Assembly (NCBI GenBank): GCA_026397895.1
Contig: JAPLTZ010000018.1
Coordinates: forward strand, 1-7,738
DNA from: Verrucomicrobiota bacterium
GTDB taxonomy: Bacteria; Verrucomicrobiota; Verrucomicrobiia; Limisphaerales; JAFMIX01
Reading direction: 5' to 3'
DNA: 7,738 bases
Positions 1-7,076 of this stretch are shown here, one piece after another. The notes under the pieces are model-generated. The model had not been told where the DNA came from. It ran no database searches and worked only from the letters and a program-made list of their open reading frames with translations. Both the position numbers and the translations under genes were made by a program. The number at the start of each line of letters is the position of its first letter. Positions within the stretch are counted from its first letter, which is position 1.

Positions 1-1
1 C

Positions 2-1066
2 GGCGTCAATCCGCTGCGCGGTCAGAACAACGTCCAAGGCGCGTGCGACATGGGCGCGATGGCGAACAAACTTCCCGGCTACCAGGACTGGAGCGATCCC
101 GTCGTGCGCGCCAAGTTTGAAAAAGCCTGGGGCGTTCCGCTCCCGCAGAACAAGGGCGGCAAAGTCCCGCTGTTCATTTCCGCCGCCGGCCGCGGCGAAC
201 TCAAGGCGCTCTACATCGTCGGCGAAGACCTCGTTGCCACCGAGCCGAACCAAACCAAGGTCATCGAGGAACTCGGCAAGCTGGAGCTGCTCGTCTGCCA
301 GGAAATTTTCATGTCCGAAACGGCGAAGCTCGCGCACGTCATCCTGCCGAGCGCTTGCTGGGCGGAGAAGGACGGCACCTTCAGCGCCTCCGAGCGCCGG
401 ATGCAATTGATCCGCAAAGCCGTCGAGCCGCCGGGTGAAGCCAAGGCTGATTGGGAAATTCTTTGCCTCATTTCCACCGCGATGGGCCATCCCCTGCGCT
501 ACGAAAATCCCGCGCAGATTTTCGACGAGATGGTCAGCCTCGCGCCCATGTTCGGCGGCATGAGCCACCGGCGCATCGGCGAGCGCGGCCTGCAATGGCC
601 TTGCCCCACGGCAGAGCATCCGGGCACGCCGTTCCTGCACGCCGGCAAGTTCACGCGCGGCAAGGGCAGGTTCCATGCGATCACGTTCCAGGCGCAGAAG
701 GAAGAGCCGTGCGCGGAATATCCGCTCATTCTTTCCACCGGCCGCACGCTCTACAATTACAACTGCGGCAACATGACGCGCAAAGCCGCCGTCATCAACC
801 AGCGCGATCCCGGCAACTTCGTGGAAATCCATCCGGACACCGCCGCGCGCTACGGCATTCAACGCGACGAAAAAATCACGGTGCGCACGCGCCGGGGCAA
901 GGTCACCGGCCGCGCCGTCGTGGGCGACCGCGTCCGGCCCGACATCATCTGGATGCCGTTCCATTTCGCCGAAGAGCCGACCAACAACATCACCAACGAC
1001 GTCTTCGACCCCGTCACCGCCACCGCCGAATACAAGTGCTGCGCCGCCCAGATCGAAAAACTGTGA
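2..1066 (+). CDS. fdhA: Formate dehydrogenase catalytic (alpha) subunit, C-terminal part, 5' truncated by window edge
   Basis: The frame is open from base 2, so the gene begins upstream of the window; 354 residues plus a TGA stop are visible. It belongs to the molybdopterin oxidoreductase family, whose formate dehydrogenases oxidise formate to CO2 or run in reverse at a bis-MGD Mo/W centre. Seen: GVNPLRGQNNVQGACDMGAM at residues 1-20, a hallmark of FdhF/FdhA; the stretch around ILPSACWAEKDGTF (about 114-127), typical of the central Mo-cofactor domain; and a C-terminal dinucleotide-binding domain from about residue 240 (YPLILSTGRTL) ending near EYKCCAAQIEKL. The Fe-S N-terminus and active-site Cys/Sec lie outside the window. 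The C-terminal length and motif order match E. coli FdhF as I remember it. It is followed by a structured repeat and then a paralogous subunit. Its electron partner subunits are not visible; they may lie upstream. The family call is firm; the physiological electron acceptor is unknown. Confidence 0.93.
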   Translation, partial: GVNPLRGQNNVQGACDMGAMANKLPGYQDWSDPVVRAKFEKAWGVPLPQNKGGKVPLFISAAGRGELKALYIVGEDLVATEPNQTKVIEELGKLELLVCQEIFMSETAKLAHVILPSACWAEKDGTFSASERRMQLIRKAVEPPGEAKADWEILCLISTAMGHPLRYENPAQIFDEMVSLAPMFGGMSHRRIGERGLQWPCPTAEHPGTPFLHAGKFTRGKGRFHAITFQAQKEEPCAEYPLILSTGRTLYNYNCGNMTRKAAVINQRDPGNFVEIHPDTAARYGIQRDEKITVRTRRGKVTGRAVVGDRVRPDIIWMPFHFAEEPTNNITNDVFDPVTATAEYKCCAAQIEKL

Positions 1067-1115
1067 ACGCCTGTTTGAAAACCCGGAACTGGCGGCAAGC
1101 GCAAACTCCCAGGCT

Positions 1116-1257
1116 GGTAGGGATGGCGCGCTGCGCCGTCCCCGTCGCCGAGCGCAGCGTCAGGCGACGGAACGAATTGGCCACGCGTGTGAAACATTGC
1201 GCGATTTATTCCGCCCGCTCCGCGCGGGCGGGGACAGCGCAGCGCGCTGTCCCTACC
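1116..1257. repeat. Palindromic intergenic element with 28-bp imperfect inverted ends
   Basis: The segment between the two formate dehydrogenase genes is bounded by inverted 28-base arms at 1116-1143 and 1230-1257. I count 3 mismatches between one arm and the reverse complement of the other. The outer ends begin GGTAGGGA and finish TCCCTACC. Inside are two further hairpins: CCGTCGCC (1142-1149) pairs with GGCGACGG (1163-1170) across a 13-base loop, and CCGCCCGC (1211-1218) pairs with GCGGGCGG (1224-1231) across 5 bases. There is no T-run after either stem, so a classic intrinsic terminator is not supported. No protein-like ORF belongs to it. It could be a REP/MITE-like dispersed repeat or an mRNA-structuring spacer. 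I associate similar GGGACAGCGC-type palindromes with Verrucomicrobiota, but that is recollection, not a search result. Confidence 0.75.
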
Positions 1258-1277
1258 ACCTGCCTGAAAGCAGCCCC

Positions 1278-3847
1278 ATGTTGCGCGTAACCCTCAACGG
1301 CCAGCCGCACGCCGCCGCAAACGGCACCATCCTCACGGCGCTGCGCGCGGCGGGCATCGCGGTGCCGACACTGTGCCACGACGCGCGGCTGAAACCCATC
1401 GGCGGCTGCCGTCTCTGCCTCGTGCAGGTTCAGGGCCTCGCCAATCCCGTGCTCGCCTGCAACACGCCGCTCGCCGACGGCATGGTCATCGCCACCCACA
1501 CCGCCGAAATCGAAGCGCAACGCCGCGCCACGCTCCAGTTGCTCGCCAAAAACTATCCCGCGTCGGCCGTGGCGCAGTTTCCCGACAAGGAATTTCACCG
1601 TCTGCTCCGCGCCTACGACGTGACCGTCGCGCCCGATGGCGGAAACCCCGCGAGTTTTCGCGATGACTCGCATCCCTACATCCGCGTGGACATGGCGCAA
1701 TGCATCACCTGCCAGCGCTGCATCCGCATCTGCGACGAAGTCCAGGGCCAGAATGTCTGGGAACTCAAGTTCGGCGGCGACGGTGCGGCGGTGCGGTTGC
1801 GCGGCGACGCGGCCACGCTGCGGGCGAGCGCGTGCGTCAGTTGCGGCGCGTGCGTGGACACCTGTCCCACCGGCGCGCTCGAGGACAAAACGCTCCTGAC
1901 GCTCGGCGTGCCGACCGAATGGCGGCGCACGACCTGTCCGCATTGCGGCACCGGCTGCGAGATGGATGTGGGCACCCGCAGCGGACGCATCGTGGCGGTC
2001 CGCCCGGTGATGGACGCTCCGGTGAATCGCGGTCATCTGTGCGTGAAAGGCCGCTACGCCTTCGGCTTCGTTCACGCTCCCGACCGCGCCCGCGAACCGA
2101 TGCTCCGCGAGAACGGCGTCTGGAAAACCGTGTCGTGGGCGGAGGCCATCAGTTTCACCGCCGCCGCGCTCCAGCGCATCCTCGCCGAACACGGCCCGGA
2201 CAGCGTGGGCGTGCTGGGCTCGTCGCGCGCCACGAACGAGGAGAATTATCTCGTCCAGAAATTCGCCCGCGTCGTGCTCGGCACGAACAACGTGGATAGT
2301 TGCGCGCGCGTCTGCCACACGCCTTCCGCCGCCGCGATGAAGATGACGTGCTCGGCGCGCGCATCAAGCAGGCGGTGCGACGCGGCGCGCGGCTGATCGT
2401 GATTGATCCGCGTCGTATCGAGCTCACCGATTACGCCGCCGTGCATCTCGCGGTGCAGCCCGGCACGAACGTGCCGCTGCTGAACGCGATGGCCTGCGCC
2501 ATCGTGGAGGAAGGTTTGCAGGACGCGGATTTTGTCCACGAGCGCGTGACGGAATGGCCGCAGTTCTGCGAGTTCATCAAGCAATGGACGCCCGAACGCG
2601 CCGCCGACATCTGCGGCGTGGACGCGAAATTGATTCGCGCCGCCGCGCGATTGTATGCCACGGAAAAACCCGCCCTCTGCGCACACGGCCTCGGCATGAC
2701 CGGCCACGTCCAGGGCACGGAAGGCGTGATGTGCCTCGTGAACCTCGCGCTGCTCACCGGCAACCTCGGCAAGCCGGGCACGGGCATCAATCCGTTGCGC
2801 GGCCAGAACAACGTGTTCGGCGTGGCGCAGATGGGTTGCGACCCCGGCACGCTCACCGGCTCGGTGCCGCTGAACGAAGGCCGCGCGTTGTTCGAAGGTG
2901 TGTGGCACGCACCGCTGCCGACGAAGCCCGGCTTGAACCAGCTCAAGATGATGGACGCCGCCGCCGCCGGTAAGCTCCAGGCGCTTTGGGCCATCGGCTA
3001 CGATTTGTTTCTCTCCAACGCCAACGCCAACGCCACACAGCAGGCGCTGGAATCCGTGGGACTGGTGATCGTGCAGGATTTGTTTCTCACCGAGACGGCG
3101 CGGCGCTTCGGCACGGTGTTTTTCCCCGCCGCCTCGCCGTTTGAAAAGGACGGCACCTACATGAACGCCGAGCGCCGCGTGCAGCGCATCCGCAAGGTCA
3201 TCGAACCGGTCGGGCAATCCCGGAACGACCGCGAGATCATCTGCGAACTCGCGCGGGCGATGGGCAAGGGCGATGGTTTCCACTTCGCGACCGCCGAGGA
3301 GGTGTGGAACGAAATCCGCGCCGTGTGGCCGCTCGGCAACGGCATCACCTACGACCGCATGGAAGCGACCGGCGTGCAATGGCCGTGCCTCGCGCCGGAG
3401 CAACCGAGCCTGGAGATATTGCACGGCGAAACCTTCGGCGGTGGCAAACCGGCGGCGTTGCGGCGCATCTCCTACAACGCCACGACGGAAACGGTCATCG
3501 AGGAATTTCCCTTTCTGTTGACCACGGGCCGCGCGCTCTACCAGTTCGGCGCGGGCACGATGACGATGCGCACGCCCAACGCCGAGTTCCGCCCCGCCGA
3601 CTTGCTGGACATTTCCGCCGCCGACGCGCAGCGGCTGGGCCTGCGCGACGGCGACCGGGTCAAGGTGCGCAGCCGCCACGGCGAAGCCACGCTCGCGCTG
3701 CACATCAGCCCCGCCATGAAACCCGGCGAACTCTTCGCCACCTTCCAGACCGCGCGCGTGCTGCTGAACTATCTGACCAGCCCGCACCGCGACCGCTTCG
3801 TGCAGACCCCCGAATACAAAGTCACCGCCGTCCGGTTGGAGGTTTGA
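1278..3847 (+). pseudogene. fdhA: Second formate dehydrogenase catalytic subunit, frame-disrupted with internal deletion
   Basis: Two frames together make one FdhA-type protein. The first (1278 to the break) starts MLRVTLNGQP and holds a 2Fe-2S ferredoxin domain (Cys33, 44, 47, 61), two 4Fe-4S motifs (Cys142/145/148/152 and Cys186/189/192/196), the Mo-domain cluster motif CPHCGTGC (220-227, with Cys255) and the catalytic CARVCH, where Cys346 (TGC) replaces the selenocysteine of E. coli FdhF and is followed by His347. After TPSAAAMKMT the frame becomes nonsense and would stop at 2394-2396. Homology resumes in another frame at about base 2348 (VLGARIKQAVRRGARL) and continues through RGQNNVFG (about 2801), the C-terminal cofactor domain (from about 3506, FPFLLTTGRAL) and a TGA at 3845-3847. 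About 31 family residues are missing at the join. The HPxxCxxC 4Fe-4S motif usual after the 2Fe-2S domain is also absent. ATG 1278 is chosen because the ferredoxin fold begins there. If the break is real, this copy is probably inactive. Confidence 0.85.
2337..2356 (+). other. Frameshift/deletion junction inside the second fdhA
   Basis: Up to about 2346-2348 the product reads as FdhA in the frame of the ATG at 1278; from 2348 it reads as FdhA in the frame two bases later. The family stretch that should lie between, GxGAMTN followed by the acidic ...VIGSNxxExHP segment that contacts the MGD cofactor, is missing. Compared from memory with E. coli FdhF, the loss is about 31 residues. The frame change requires a net loss of 1 modulo 3 bases, so something near 94 or 97 nt. 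A genuine deletion and an assembly collapse would look the same here. Confidence 0.8.
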
Positions 3848-3930
3848 TGGCGGCGAAGTTGCTGGAGATTTCAGCGGTGAAACCAAATCTGACGCTGGAA
3901 GGTTTGCGGCTGGTGTGGGCGGCGGACTGA
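3847..3930 (+). CDS. 27-residue ORF overlapping the fdhA stop codon, unknown
   Basis: ATG 3847-3849 overlaps the TGA of the preceding gene (sequence TTGATGG), the arrangement typical of translational coupling, and the ORF runs 27 codons to a TGA at 3928-3930. The peptide starts MAAKLLEISAVKP and ends LVWAAD. There is no membrane segment, cysteine motif or domain I recognise. It may be a genuine small protein, the remaining start of a coupled gene cut off by the lower-GC segment that begins immediately after, or a chance ORF. The drop in GC content just past its end favours the second idea slightly. No function is proposed. Confidence 0.25.
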   Translation: MAAKLLEISAVKPNLTLEGLRLVWAAD

Positions 3931-3952
3931 ATGTCTTCCGTCTATCCTTACG

Positions 3953-4258
3953 TTAGGCGGCGTTCTCATGCGGTGGTGGTCTGCTGCTGCGGACTCTCCG
4001 TAGAACGAAATAGCCGACTGCTCCCCAAAGCACCAAGTCGTATGCAACCGACTCAATATCGAAGACTGGCCCGAATCGATTTTTGGGGTCTGCTCCGACA
4101 ACAAAACGTCCAGTAGTGCATCCGATCAATGGATGAACGTATCGGAACGGGAGTCCTCGTGCCGGGCCACATGAGCAACCGGTATCGATGAGATACGACG
4201 CGCTTGTCACGAGAAGGCTAATGCCGAGAGCGCCGATGATGGAAAGCGAGGTGCGCAT
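3953..4258 (-). CDS. Small two-segment membrane protein with integron-cassette-like borders, unknown function
   Basis: A 101-residue minus-strand ORF. The product starts MRTSLSIIGALGISLLV, giving a hydrophobic N-terminal segment at about residues 4-24 (uncleaved anchor or signal). A polar middle contains CSC and a further cysteine. A second hydrophobic segment at about 70-87 (VAYDLVLWGAVGYFVL) is followed by a basic RRVRSSR tail, consistent with a cytoplasmic C-terminus. GC is about 54% across the surrounding island, against 65-70% in flanking genes, suggesting separate origin. Its ATG lies four bases after GTTAGAC, and its TAA stop sits inside GCCTAAC, both read on the minus strand; these fit the integron core-site patterns GTTRRRY and RYYYAAC. 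No full folded attC site follows. It converges on the broken fdhA and diverges from the reductase gene. I do not recognise the family. That it is a real gene is supported by its amphipathic layout and non-shadow codon pattern. Confidence 0.55.
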   Translation of the reverse strand: MRTSLSIIGALGISLLVTSASYLIDTGCSCGPARGLPFRYVHPLIGCTTGRFVVGADPKNRFGPVFDIESVAYDLVLWGAVGYFVLRRVRSSRPPPHENAA

Positions 4259-4502
4259 AGCCGTCTAACAGTTAATGTCCGGCGTAAAGTTCCGCCCATC
4301 CGGTTTCATGGGGCGATACTATTCCTGGCGTCAGTTTCTGTCAGCAAACTTCCGGTTGAAAGCTGCCAACGTCAGCTTCATCTTCGGCGTTCCGGTTTAA
4401 CTGTGACAGAATGGGAGGTTTTGAAAACCGCCGAGCACCCAATCACCAAAGAAACAGTCCAGAACACAAGACCCGCAAACCGTCGGCGTGTAACTTGACC
4501 TT
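4259..4502. other. Divergent intergenic region, lower GC, with bulged hairpins and a short dyad
   Basis: This 244-base gap separates the minus-strand membrane ORF from the + strand reductase, so it must hold any promoter for the latter. Two hairpins, each with a single extra base in one arm, are visible: CGCCCAT (4293-4299) with ATGGGGCG (4308-4315), and TGAAAGCTG (4357-4365) with CAGCTTCA (4373-4380). Outer partners CTGTCA (4338-4343) and TGACAG (4404-4409) enclose the second. A 13-base perfect dyad GGTTTTGAAAACC lies at 4417-4429, possibly a binding site. Minus-strand mini-ORFs of 16 codons (4331-4381) and 14 codons (4265-4309) occur; the latter stops within GTTAGAC just before the membrane gene's ATG. 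I could not identify convincing -35/-10 boxes or a riboswitch. Confidence 0.4.
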
Positions 4503-6164
4503 GTGAATCACCAGCCGTTTCCATGCGACAGCCAGATTTTCCGTCCAGCGGAAAAGTCTGCCGGGCTTGATTCACCGTCCAGATTCGCACCCAAAGGCAG
4601 CGCCACGTTCCGCGAGCTGCTGAACGCGGGACGTTTTTTTTACGGCGCGGAACTCGTCACCACGCGCGGCATTCCCGAACCCGACCAGCGCCCCAAGCTC
4701 GTCGAACTCGGCGAGGCGCTCGCCGCCGATCCGCGCATCGGCTGGGTGTCCATCACCGACAATCCCGGCGGCAATCCGATGCTCCCGGCGGATTGGATCG
4801 CCAACCTTCTCAAGCCGCGCGGCACGCAACTGGTCATTCATCTTACCTGCAAAGACCTCAATCGAAATGGCCTCGAATCCGCCGCCTGGCGTTACGCGGC
4901 GGAAGGCTTCGACAACATTCTCGCGCTCACCGGCGATTATCCGGCGACGGGTTTTCAGGGCCGCGCGCTGCCGGTGTTTGACCTGGATTCCGTGAGCCTG
5001 ATTTCCATGCTGCGCTCGATGAACGAGGGGCTGGAAGTCACGCGCCCCAACGGCAAGACCGAGCGGCTGCCGAAGACAAATTTCTTCATCGGTTGCGCCG
5101 TGTCGCCGTTCAAGCGGCAGGAGCGCGAGCTGATGCCGCAGTATTTCAAGCTCGCCCGCAAGATCCAGTGCGGCGCGCAATGGGTCATCCCGCAGCTCGG
5201 CTACGACATGCGGAAATTTCACGAGATAAAACTTTTTCTCGACTGGGCGAACCTCACCACGCCCGTCATCGGCAACGTCTATGTGCTGAACAAGACCGTC
5301 GCCGGCATGTTCAACAAAAACAAAATCCCCGGCTGCGTCGTCAGCGACGCGCTCTACGCGCAGGTGGAAAAATACGCCGCCGGCGCGGACAAGGGCCGGG
5401 CGTTCTTCACGGAACTGGCGGCCAAGCAGCTCGCCGTTTTCAAGGGCATGGGTTTCGCCGCGAGCTATCTCGGCGGTGTGCACAAGGCGGAGACATTCGC
5501 GCAGATCATTGACCAGGCGGAAGGCTTCGGCGCGGATGACTGGAAACAGTTCGCCAAAGAAATCCAGTTTCCGAAGAACGAGGAGTTTTATCTTTTCGAG
5601 CAGGACGAGCAGACCGGCCTCGGCGATCCCGCGCGGCTCAACCGCGCCTATGTCCATTCGCTGACCGAGCCCTCGCCCGCCACCGACGTGACGTGGAGCT
5701 ACCGCATGACGCGCCTGATCCACGACTTGGCGTTCACGCCGGGCAAGAAGCTGTTCCCCGCGTTGCAGAAAATTTACGGGCGCTTGGAAGCGCACGACAG
5801 CCAGCGCACGATGAAGGCGCTGCACGGCGTCGAGCACGCTTCCAAGGCGATGATTTACGGCTGCAAGGATTGCGGCGACTGCTCGCTGCCGGACACCGGC
5901 TACCTCTGCCCGCGCGCCGCGTGTTCCAAGACCGGACGCAACGGCCCCTGCGGCGGCTCCTCCGACGGCCGCTGCGAACTCAACGACAAGGACTGCCTCT
6001 GGGCGCGCGCCTACGACCGGCTGAAATTTTACGGCGAATCCCGCCACATGCTCGAAGGCCCGGCGGTTTTCGCCAACCCCGCGCTGCTGGGCACCTCGGC
6101 GTGGGCCAACAATTTTCTCGGCCGCGACCATCATCACGTCGCGCCCCAGCCAAAAAAATCCTGA
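4503..6164 (+). CDS. metF: Methylenetetrahydrofolate reductase fused to MetV-type cysteine-rich C-terminal domain
   Basis: A 553-residue product. Residues about 40-335 form the MetF TIM barrel that reduces methylene-THF to methyl-THF: GAELVTTRG with Glu50 in the place of E. coli Glu28, HLTCKD (113-118), and ALTGDYP (141-147), the counterpart of the family's LRGD motif. The C-terminal part (about 380-540) is the domain found as MetV in acetogens: YGCKDCGDC (Cys454/457/460), then Cys469, 474, 483, 491, 498 with NGPCGG at 480-485, a probable metal-binding set. In Moorella, as I recall, MetF and MetV are separate partner proteins; here one polypeptide carries both, so its electrons may come from a reductant other than free NADH. 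GTG 4503 is the start because an in-frame TAA lies at 4491-4493 and no other ATG/GTG/TTG precedes the barrel. No clear Shine-Dalgarno is seen. The first 30 residues are poorly family-like. The stop lies 12 bases before the methyltransferase start, implying one operon. Confidence 0.92.
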   Translation: MNHQPFPCDSQIFRPAEKSAGLDSPSRFAPKGSATFRELLNAGRFFYGAELVTTRGIPEPDQRPKLVELGEALAADPRIGWVSITDNPGGNPMLPADWIANLLKPRGTQLVIHLTCKDLNRNGLESAAWRYAAEGFDNILALTGDYPATGFQGRALPVFDLDSVSLISMLRSMNEGLEVTRPNGKTERLPKTNFFIGCAVSPFKRQERELMPQYFKLARKIQCGAQWVIPQLGYDMRKFHEIKLFLDWANLTTPVIGNVYVLNKTVAGMFNKNKIPGCVVSDALYAQVEKYAAGADKGRAFFTELAAKQLAVFKGMGFAASYLGGVHKAETFAQIIDQAEGFGADDWKQFAKEIQFPKNEEFYLFEQDEQTGLGDPARLNRAYVHSLTEPSPATDVTWSYRMTRLIHDLAFTPGKKLFPALQKIYGRLEAHDSQRTMKALHGVEHASKAMIYGCKDCGDCSLPDTGYLCPRAACSKTGRNGPCGGSSDGRCELNDKDCLWARAYDRLKFYGESRHMLEGPAVFANPALLGTSAWANNFLGRDHHHVAPQPKKS

Positions 6165-6176
6165 CCAATAAAAATT

Positions 6177-7043
6177 ATGCCCATCCCGCAACTGACCATC
6201 ATCGGCGAATCCATCAACGATTCCGTTCCTTCCACCCACAAATTTTTCGAGGCCAACGACCTTGCCGGGCTGAAAGAGCTGGCCGTGTCGCAGGACACCG
6301 GCGGCGCGGGCTACATTGACGTCAACGTCGGCCCGCGGCCCGGCGCGTTCCTCGCCGAGATGGTGCGCCACGTCCAGAGCGTCACCACCAAGCCGCTCTC
6401 CATTGACACGCCCGACCCCGTCATGGCCGAGGCCGGGCTGAAGGCCTACGACCGCAATCGCGCCGGCGGCCGAATCCCCGTGCTGAATTCCATTTCCCCG
6501 CTGCGCATGGAAATGTTCCAGCTTACCAAAATCATGCCGTTCATTCCCATCCTGCTCGCCACCGAGCGCCAGGAAAACGGCGTCAGCAAAGCCTGCCACA
6601 CCGCCGCCGAAGTCCACCAGACCGCGCGCGAACTCGTCGCCGAAGCTGGTAAGCACGGCATCCCGGTTTCGCAATGCATCATTGACCCCGGCATCTCGCC
6701 CATCGGCGCGGATTCCGAAGGCCGCTTTCACTGCCTCATGGGCGCGATCAAGTTGATTCATGCCGACCCCGCGCTCAAAGGCGTTCACATGAGCGTCGGC
6801 TTGAGCAATTTCAGCGTCATGCTCCCGCCGAAGCGCGCCGACGGCTCGCCCACGAAAGGGCCGCTGGAAAGCGCCTTCCTCACCCTCGCCGTGCCGCTGG
6901 GCATGGATCACGTCATCGGCTCCGTGAAACGCAAATACGAAATCCTCGCGCCCGACCATCCCGCCATGATGTGCCTAAACGACTGTCTCAAGCTCGAAGG
7001 CTTCGACGTCATCATGCGCGTCCAGGAATACTACGCCGAATAA
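6177..7043 (+). CDS. Methyltetrahydrofolate:corrinoid protein methyltransferase, pterin-binding (AcsE/MtgA type)
   Basis: 288 residues, slightly longer than the roughly 262 of Moorella AcsE, with a single pterin-binding TIM barrel of the dihydropteroate synthase superfamily. Seen: IGESIN (9-14, AcsE-like IGERIN), DVNVG (48-52) and SIDTPDP (75-81) with the pterin-contacting aspartates, LNSIS (103-107), IDPGISPIG (169-177), and VGLSNFS (207-213), whose Asn211 matches the Asn that polarises N5 of methyl-THF in AcsE. The reaction is transfer of the methyl group between methyl-THF and a cob(I)amide protein in the cytoplasm. No signal peptide or B12-binding domain is present, so the corrinoid protein is encoded elsewhere. 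It lies between the reductase and formate-THF ligase genes, which supports a methyl-branch role rather than folate synthesis. Dihydropteroate synthase itself is unlikely given these motifs. AcsE (acetyl-CoA pathway) and MtgA (glycine betaine demethylation) cannot be separated by eye, so no symbol is given. Confidence 0.88.
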   Translation: MPIPQLTIIGESINDSVPSTHKFFEANDLAGLKELAVSQDTGGAGYIDVNVGPRPGAFLAEMVRHVQSVTTKPLSIDTPDPVMAEAGLKAYDRNRAGGRIPVLNSISPLRMEMFQLTKIMPFIPILLATERQENGVSKACHTAAEVHQTARELVAEAGKHGIPVSQCIIDPGISPIGADSEGRFHCLMGAIKLIHADPALKGVHMSVGLSNFSVMLPPKRADGSPTKGPLESAFLTLAVPLGMDHVIGSVKRKYEILAPDHPAMMCLNDCLKLEGFDVIMRVQEYYAE

Positions 7044-7076
7044 ATTTCCAAACCCCAAACGAAAGCACCCATCACC

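Noticed and set aside
1142..1231. Intrinsic terminator after the first formate dehydrogenase
   Set aside because: The stems are GC-rich but neither is followed by a run of T residues on either strand; the symmetry belongs to the larger inverted element.
451..1290. 279-codon + strand frame overlapping the first formate dehydrogenase
   Set aside because: The product is a low-complexity Arg/His/Pro-rich shadow of the FdhA frame and runs through the palindromic element.
2313..2315. Possible selenocysteine at the formate dehydrogenase active site
   Set aside because: The codon is TGC, so the enzyme is the cysteine form; no in-frame TGA or SECIS-like need arises.
2300..2396. Programmed ribosomal frameshifting to join the two fdhA frames
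   Set aside because: A slip of one or two bases would not restore the roughly 31 missing family residues, and I see no slippery heptamer; a deletion or assembly gap explains the data better.
3015..3034. Short tandem repeat of CCAACG units
   Set aside because: Three units within the coding sequence give a small Asn-Ala run (SNANANA) in the dehydrogenase; too short to mean more than local slippage.
2246..3886. 546-codon minus-strand frame opposite the second formate dehydrogenase
   Set aside because: The + strand encodes clear FdhA motifs; the antisense product shows no domain and is a codon-bias shadow. The minus-strand frame at 1206-2318 is rejected for the same reason.
3952..4269. A complete integron gene cassette with attC
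   Set aside because: Core-site-like borders exist, but no RYYYAAC...GTTRRRY pair enclosing a palindrome follows the stop codon on the minus strand, and no integrase is in the window. Kept only as a cassette-like observation.
4572..6959. 795-codon open frame on the minus strand opposite the reductase and methyltransferase genes
   Set aside because: It spans two well-recognised + strand genes, its product is compositionally biased (A, G, R, V, H-rich) with no recognisable domain, and such long antisense frames are expected from codon bias in GC-rich DNA.
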